A program made the position numbers and the translations under genes. A model generated the notes under the pieces. The model did not search any database. It saw only the letters and a program-made list of their open reading frames with translations, and was not told where the DNA came from. This document shows positions 61,201-64,000 of a DNA stretch of 64,000 nucleotides, piece by piece. The DNA comes from Leptidea sinapis (lineage: Eukaryota; Arthropoda; Insecta; Lepidoptera; Pieridae), in contig NC_066312.1 in NCBI RefSeq assembly GCF_905404315.1, forward strand, positions 15,053,001-15,117,000. Direction: 5' to 3'. How positions within the stretch are numbered: position 1 is the stretch's first letter; the number at the start of each line of letters is the position of its first letter.

Positions 61201-63003
61201 CATGAACAATTATTATGAAATGAAATAAGCGATGGGAATTTATATACACCATAACAATAGAAATCTTTTACGACAAGTATACGGGAGTTCTTTGTAAATG
61301 TCATCAGTATATTATTCTATACTTTAAAATCAAAATACTAACCTTGAACTCGCTAGTTTCATTTGCTAACAAGTCTCGCATTTTATCCACTGAGTATAAT
61401 AGAGCATCTGTGCAAGAGTCGCACTCCAAACAGCCTTCTTGTGGAATAAGAACCCATCTATTTGAGTGATGATAGAATTAATAACAGTGTTATAACAGTT
61501 AATGAATATAACGATTATTATCCACATACATGTAAAGTTAAGAGCAAAATTAGCTAATGGTAATAATATGTGATCAATGTACTCAATCTTATTAAATCCA
61601 CTATTTAGTTAGTATTATTGATAAATGTTCTGATGATTACTGGGTATGTGCTAACAATCAGTTAAAGTATGGTGCACATTTACAACAAAGAAAATATCTT
61701 TAAATAATGTTGTATTACCTTTCTGGACAACGGTCACATTTCTCCCCTATTACTCCAGGTAAACATTCGCACTGACCAGTCGCATTACAAGTAAACCCAA
61801 GAGAGTAACCAGTGTTACAGTTGCAAACTGCAAGAAAAAACATTTATGACTTTAAACTTTACGGCCTTACAAATCAAAACAATCATAATTTTGCATTTTA
61901 GTAAACATAATTTGAAGGACTTCCCTTTTAAGTTCGCAAAACCTGTGTTAGAGAATGTTTTCAAATAGATATTTTACATATTATGATTGATTCATTCGAA
62001 CTTGTAACGTTACCCGGGTTTATTTGCAACGCTGCTTGACATTTGGAAAACTTCAGATATGTCGGCTATATAGGTAGTCAACATTTTGCATATTATTGGT
62101 TTATTCTCAGGTACATCCTAGTGCATTTGTAAGGCCGTTAATGTATGTTTTCGTGTTTAATCCGACGTTATACATATATTCTAACAGGCCAATGAACCCA
62201 CACAGGCACGTGAAGTGTGATTTGCCTTAGTTAAACCTCGGTTAATGTAATTAAAATTTAAAAATTTAAATATCAAAACAGGGGTTGTTTTAGATAAAAC
62301 TTGTTTTCACATCAAAAATACATACGGTCACATCCTTCTTCTGTGTAATTCCAATAACCTGCCGCGCATTGATCGCAGTGTATTCCAGTTACACCTTTAG
62401 CGCATCTGAAATAATATATTATCTTTTGTTATTAAATTTATATAACAAATACACCACACCTCAAGCAATACAAATAAAAGTCTTTTGTTCATATAAATTA
62501 GATAAGAAGAGAAAGTAATTTTTATTATTAAAAAAATAACTGGAACTTGTTTGCCAATAAAATATTCCATTTCATAAATACAACACAAAGCTTAGAATTT
62601 TAATCTCATCTAGATTAAGTATTCATTCTAATTTAAATATTTTTTTTAAACCAAGATTACGACTTTGGTAATCAGTACTTCTTGATAGGACTGGTATTTT
62701 GACTTAGATTTGAAATTTAAACTAATGTCTCCAACCGTTTCTTTAGATACGAATGAGCAGCTCTGGAATGGCAATAGAGGATTTGTGACGGTCACCATTA
62801 CCTGCATTTTCCAGTATTGTCGTCGCACTGTGCGGATTCCGAAGCCAACGCACAGTCACAAGGTGTACAGCCCTGTCCACTGCTAAGTCCGTAATAATTT
62901 GGTTCGCATTGATCGCAATAATCTCCAATAACACCGGGCCTACATACGCAGGTACCAGTCGTTGGATCGCATCGTTCCATACCAAATTCATCGCAATTGC
63001 ATG
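42273..63003 (-). CDS. LanA: Laminin subunit alpha (LanA-like), 28 3' exons
   Basis: Exons: 62802-63003, 62326-62405, 61719-61827, 61343-61457, 59155-59316, 58580-58799, 58152-58261, 56709-56830, 56111-56384, 55762-55923, 55257-55444, 54791-54987, 54545-54678, 54058-54255, 53840-53988, 53100-53378, 52439-52652, 51893-52216, 50527-50710, 50141-50279, 49414-49646, 48454-48546, 47863-48051, 45827-45999, 44725-44964, 43810-43971, 43009-43240, 42273-42535. All phases agree: 5147 nt, about 1714 residues and a stop. The product is the C-terminal half of a laminin alpha chain, which pairs with beta and gamma chains through its coiled coil and binds cell receptors through five LG domains in the basement membrane. 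The Thr/Pro linker between LG3 and LG4 points to the LanA (alpha-3/5-like) rather than wing blister type. The N-terminal domains and signal peptide lie beyond the right edge. No break is seen. Confidence 0.93.
43355..43402. repeat. Perfect 48-bp palindrome
   Basis: TTTAGTGTTAATTCCGCCAA TATA is followed without a spacer by its exact reverse complement, ending at 43402. It lies in LanA intron 26 (43241-43809). Confidence 0.97.
43810..45999 (-). CDS. LanA: LanA LG4, exons 24-26
   Basis: Exon 23 end plus exons 24-26: [35 protein letters not shown] and [46 protein letters not shown]; and [20 protein letters not shown] with LRC. LG4-5 of alpha chains bind dystroglycan, heparin and sulfatides in characterised members. 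Confidence 0.9.
45550..45675 (-). mobile_element. tRNA-derived SINE-like element
   Basis: On the minus strand TTGGCCGCGCGGTCTTAAAC (A-box region of a type-II tRNA), then a TTTAAGC anticodon-like loop and GGTTCGAACCCC (B box) resemble a tRNA-Leu. The anticodon stem and acceptor stem no longer pair, and an A-rich/TA tail follows. It lies in LanA intron 24 (45000-45826). Confidence 0.55.
46325..46860 (-). mobile_element. LINE C-terminal fragment, family B (best copy)
   Basis: An open minus-strand frame of 136 codons: [80 protein letters not shown] and [20 protein letters not shown]. This is the end of a non-LTR retrotransposon ORF2 (qRRAaRiig ... L..RR...l..fyriyhg.cs..lf). It lies in LanA intron 23, same strand as LanA, 5' truncated. 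Confidence 0.9.
46960..47500. other. GC-richer unassigned segment in LanA intron 23
   Basis: Less AT-rich than the flanks. The minus strand has overlapping frames with pieces such as [20 protein letters not shown], and the plus strand another of 62 codons. It may be part of an unrecognised transposon or pseudogene; I could not assign it. Confidence 0.25.
47863..48546 (-). CDS. LanA: LanA Thr/Pro-rich linker, exons 22-23
   Basis: Exon 22 (48454-48546) encodes [20 protein letters not shown] and LPEPEQTER. Exon 23 (47863-48051) continues [35 protein letters not shown], then [20 protein letters not shown], the start of LG4. About 60 residues rich in Thr and Pro, likely extended and O-glycosylated. 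A spacer here is typical of laminin alpha chains, where it is the usual cleavage region in some members. Confidence 0.85.
48840..49260 (+). pseudogene. Tc1-like transposase relic
   Basis: Plus-strand pieces in shifting frames resemble the DNA-binding half of a Tc1-like transposase: [10 protein letters not shown] start, [10 protein letters not shown] (cf. the GRP[R/K]KT linker) and [20 protein letters not shown] (second helix-turn-helix, cf. vS..TV.rRL...G...R). No DDE region. It lies in LanA intron 21. Confidence 0.5.
49414..50710 (-). CDS. LanA: LanA LG3, exons 19-21
   Basis: [53 protein letters not shown] and [10 protein letters not shown], then [40 protein letters not shown] and FGRC. Exon 21 runs directly into the linker ([11 protein letters not shown]). 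Confidence 0.9.
51417..51735. mobile_element. MITE with TAACGGCCGTT termini, copy 2
   Basis: Left end TTAACGGCCATTGCCAATAT; reverse complement of the right end TAACGGCCGTTCCCAATATT. The inverted match continues weakly through TCTATCT. Same termini as 4859-5055. It lies in LanA intron 18 (50711-51892). Confidence 0.6.
51893..52652 (-). CDS. LanA: LanA LG2, exons 17-18
   Basis: [40 protein letters not shown] and LQDGRVYLQ, then [27 protein letters not shown] and [20 protein letters not shown], ending GIAYGCQ. The terminal Cys pair (GC.r.i...GC) is present. Confidence 0.9.
53100..54255 (-). CDS. LanA: LanA LG1, exons 14-16
   Basis: Starts [20 protein letters not shown] and runs through [56 protein letters not shown] and [19 protein letters not shown]. 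The order is that of a laminin G domain (ff.rt...GlllYlg ... l.l..g.p.l....g ... lyvGG.p ... F.G.i..l.i). I see no cysteine in this domain, whereas LG2-5 have their Cys pair. Confidence 0.88.
54545..61457 (-). CDS. LanA: LanA coiled-coil arm (domains II and I)
   Basis: Exons 4-13 encode about 550 residues rich in Asn, Leu, Ala, Glu and Lys with heptad-like spacing and almost no Cys or Pro: for example [40 protein letters not shown] and [20 protein letters not shown] just before LG1. In laminins this region winds with the beta and gamma chains. Many NxS/T sites are visible. Its largest intron (59317-61342, 2.0 kb) shows no recognisable content. Confidence 0.9.
55570..55690 (-). mobile_element. 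LINE tail fragment
   Basis: TTTTTTTTTATGAAATAGAAG followed by ACACACGGGTGATGTAAGTG resembles the 3' tail of the family B LINE at 46330. It lies in LanA intron 10. Confidence 0.4.
57275..57590 (+). mobile_element. Helitron-like non-autonomous element, copy 3
   Basis: Starts near TCTAATATATAAAATTCTCG and ends GGTCAGCTAGT; about 85-90% like 5640-5932. It lies in LanA intron 7 (56831-58151). Confidence 0.6.
59317..61342. other. LanA intron 4, nothing recognised
   Basis: 2.0 kb, AT-rich. A short tandem of GTACTTATACGTACTTATAT occurs at about 59945-59980. No transposon or gene identified. Confidence 0.4.
61343..63003 (-). CDS. LanA: LanA LE (EGF-like) modules, exons 1-4 here
   Basis: Three laminin-type EGF modules in tandem: [20 protein letters not shown]...[40 protein letters not shown]...[12 protein letters not shown]; and [20 protein letters not shown]...[11 protein letters not shown]. 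Each has the eight-cysteine pattern with GxxCdqC. Exon 4 (61343-61457) ends the last module ([15 protein letters not shown]), whose CDSC pair marks the start of the coiled-coil region. The first exon here starts in phase 1, so an upstream exon must exist beyond 64000. Confidence 0.92.
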
Positions 63004-64000
63004 CTGTAATAGAAGTTTTATTATATTGTTAAGTGTTGCAATTGAAATGCAATTTTTTATGATGAAATACCGGTGAGGGGAAATCACATAAAAGTTGACG
63101 CTATACCAGTCTCTGTCTCCAGTATCTTATATCCCATTTATGTCTAGTATCTATCTCTAATTGTGGAGTCGTCATTAATTGACGGTGAAATAATAGACGT
63201 CATTGGCTATAGGGATATCAGTATTGGATAACACATCATCTCCAAATATTATTCAGCCGTATTACGAAAATCGGCGTTGTACGAGGGATGTGTTTAATTT
63301 ACGGTTCACAGAATCACCCCCTCGAAAACACTATTAAAAAATTTGAAAGCCAACACGTTACTTGATAATACACTACCAAATAGACTAATATCGTGCACGC
63401 AGTGAAGAAATTATTGTGGCAGTAGCTGAGAGTGTATGTATGGGATAACCACAAATAATCGATTCGGTGTCGTTTGCGTATTGACCTCATAAAAAATTTA
63501 ACTCGTGCAAGAATTGAAGCCAATTGATCAACAAATCTATGGGCTCATGAAAACCTTGTAAAAATGAATCCAGTTTTGTTTAGTGATGAGGGACATTGCT
63601 ATTACCAAGCCCGTGAAATAACGGCTTTATTGCGAGAAAATATAACGAACAATTTATTTGTGATTCAGATTGGTGAGTTGACCGCCTAGATCTTGTAACA
63701 TCACCAAGATTATTCCTTTGGGACTATGTTAAATACCGTATAAAACATCTCTTATAGGAAAGGAATAATCATTAATAAATAATTGTAATGAACGTTAGCT
63801 CTGTTTACTCGTGTGTAATATGTAAGTTGTATAATATTGCCTATTTTAATTTAAATTATGTTTGACTACTTATAAAATCTTTAACTTGTAATATAAGGAT
63901 TTCTTAGTATTAGATATATTATTACCTGCGTTATATTTTAATGTAGTCGTTATTATTTATTTATGTGTTTGCGGTAAACAATCTGTAAATATGTATTGTA
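63004..64000. other. LanA intron at the right edge
   Basis: Non-coding for LanA. Around 63535-63610 the plus strand reads WAHENLVKMNPVLFSDEG, which looks like the first catalytic Asp region of a Tc1/mariner transposase (vlFsDE), with frame breaks around it. Likely a weak transposon relic. Confidence 0.35.

Noticed and set aside
62743..63087. 114-codon minus-strand ORF (MISPHRYFIIKNC...)
   Set aside because: Shadow of the LanA LE-module exon in another frame; the Cys-rich frame is the real one.

Overview
The window looks like nuclear DNA of an insect, most probably a moth or butterfly. It is AT-rich, its genes are split into many short exons with GT-AG introns, and its repeats are types familiar from Lepidoptera (CR1/jockey-like LINE 3' ends, Helitron-like copies, mariner, Tc1 and piggyBac relics, tRNA-like SINEs). 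There is no bacterial-type operon, CRISPR array or plasmid feature.

Layout. 1-17.9 kb is a gene-poor repeat field: a 77-bp satellite array at the left edge, several copies of LINE 3' ends, Helitron-like copies, a diverged ~130-bp tandem array, a CpG-rich island at 13.9 kb and one possible small secreted-peptide ORF at 14.7 kb. From 28.83 kb down to 17.88 kb runs a minus-strand gene of eight exons. I rebuilt it by matching splice phases; it encodes about 446 residues with a CUE domain, two further CUE/UBA-like helical segments and a Gly-Pro repeat tail. From 31.7 to 38.8 kb runs a plus-strand six-exon gene, also about 446 residues, with a SAND domain, basic nuclear-localisation motifs and a C-terminal MYND zinc finger: the Deaf1 transcription factor. 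It contains a 21-nt microexon and a nearly intact Tc1-type element in its last intron. From 63.0 down to 42.27 kb run 28 minus-strand exons of a laminin alpha chain (LanA-like): the last LE modules, the coiled-coil arm, LG1-3, a Thr/Pro-rich linker, LG4-5 and the stop codon. Its 5' part lies beyond the right edge. Every exon junction from 63.0 kb to the stop keeps frame, giving about 1714 residues.

The CUE gene and Deaf1 are head to head, 2.9 kb apart, with a mariner-like relic and a Ty3/gypsy gag relic between them. Deaf1 and LanA are tail to tail. The three genes have unrelated roles (probable ubiquitin binding, nuclear transcription control, basement membrane) and I see no pathway linking them. 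Most introns hold transposon debris. I found no convincing new multi-gene system. The best leads are a perfect 48-bp palindrome in a LanA intron, two long inverted-repeat elements, stop codons sitting inside splice-donor sequences of the CUE gene, and a possible alternative last exon of Deaf1.
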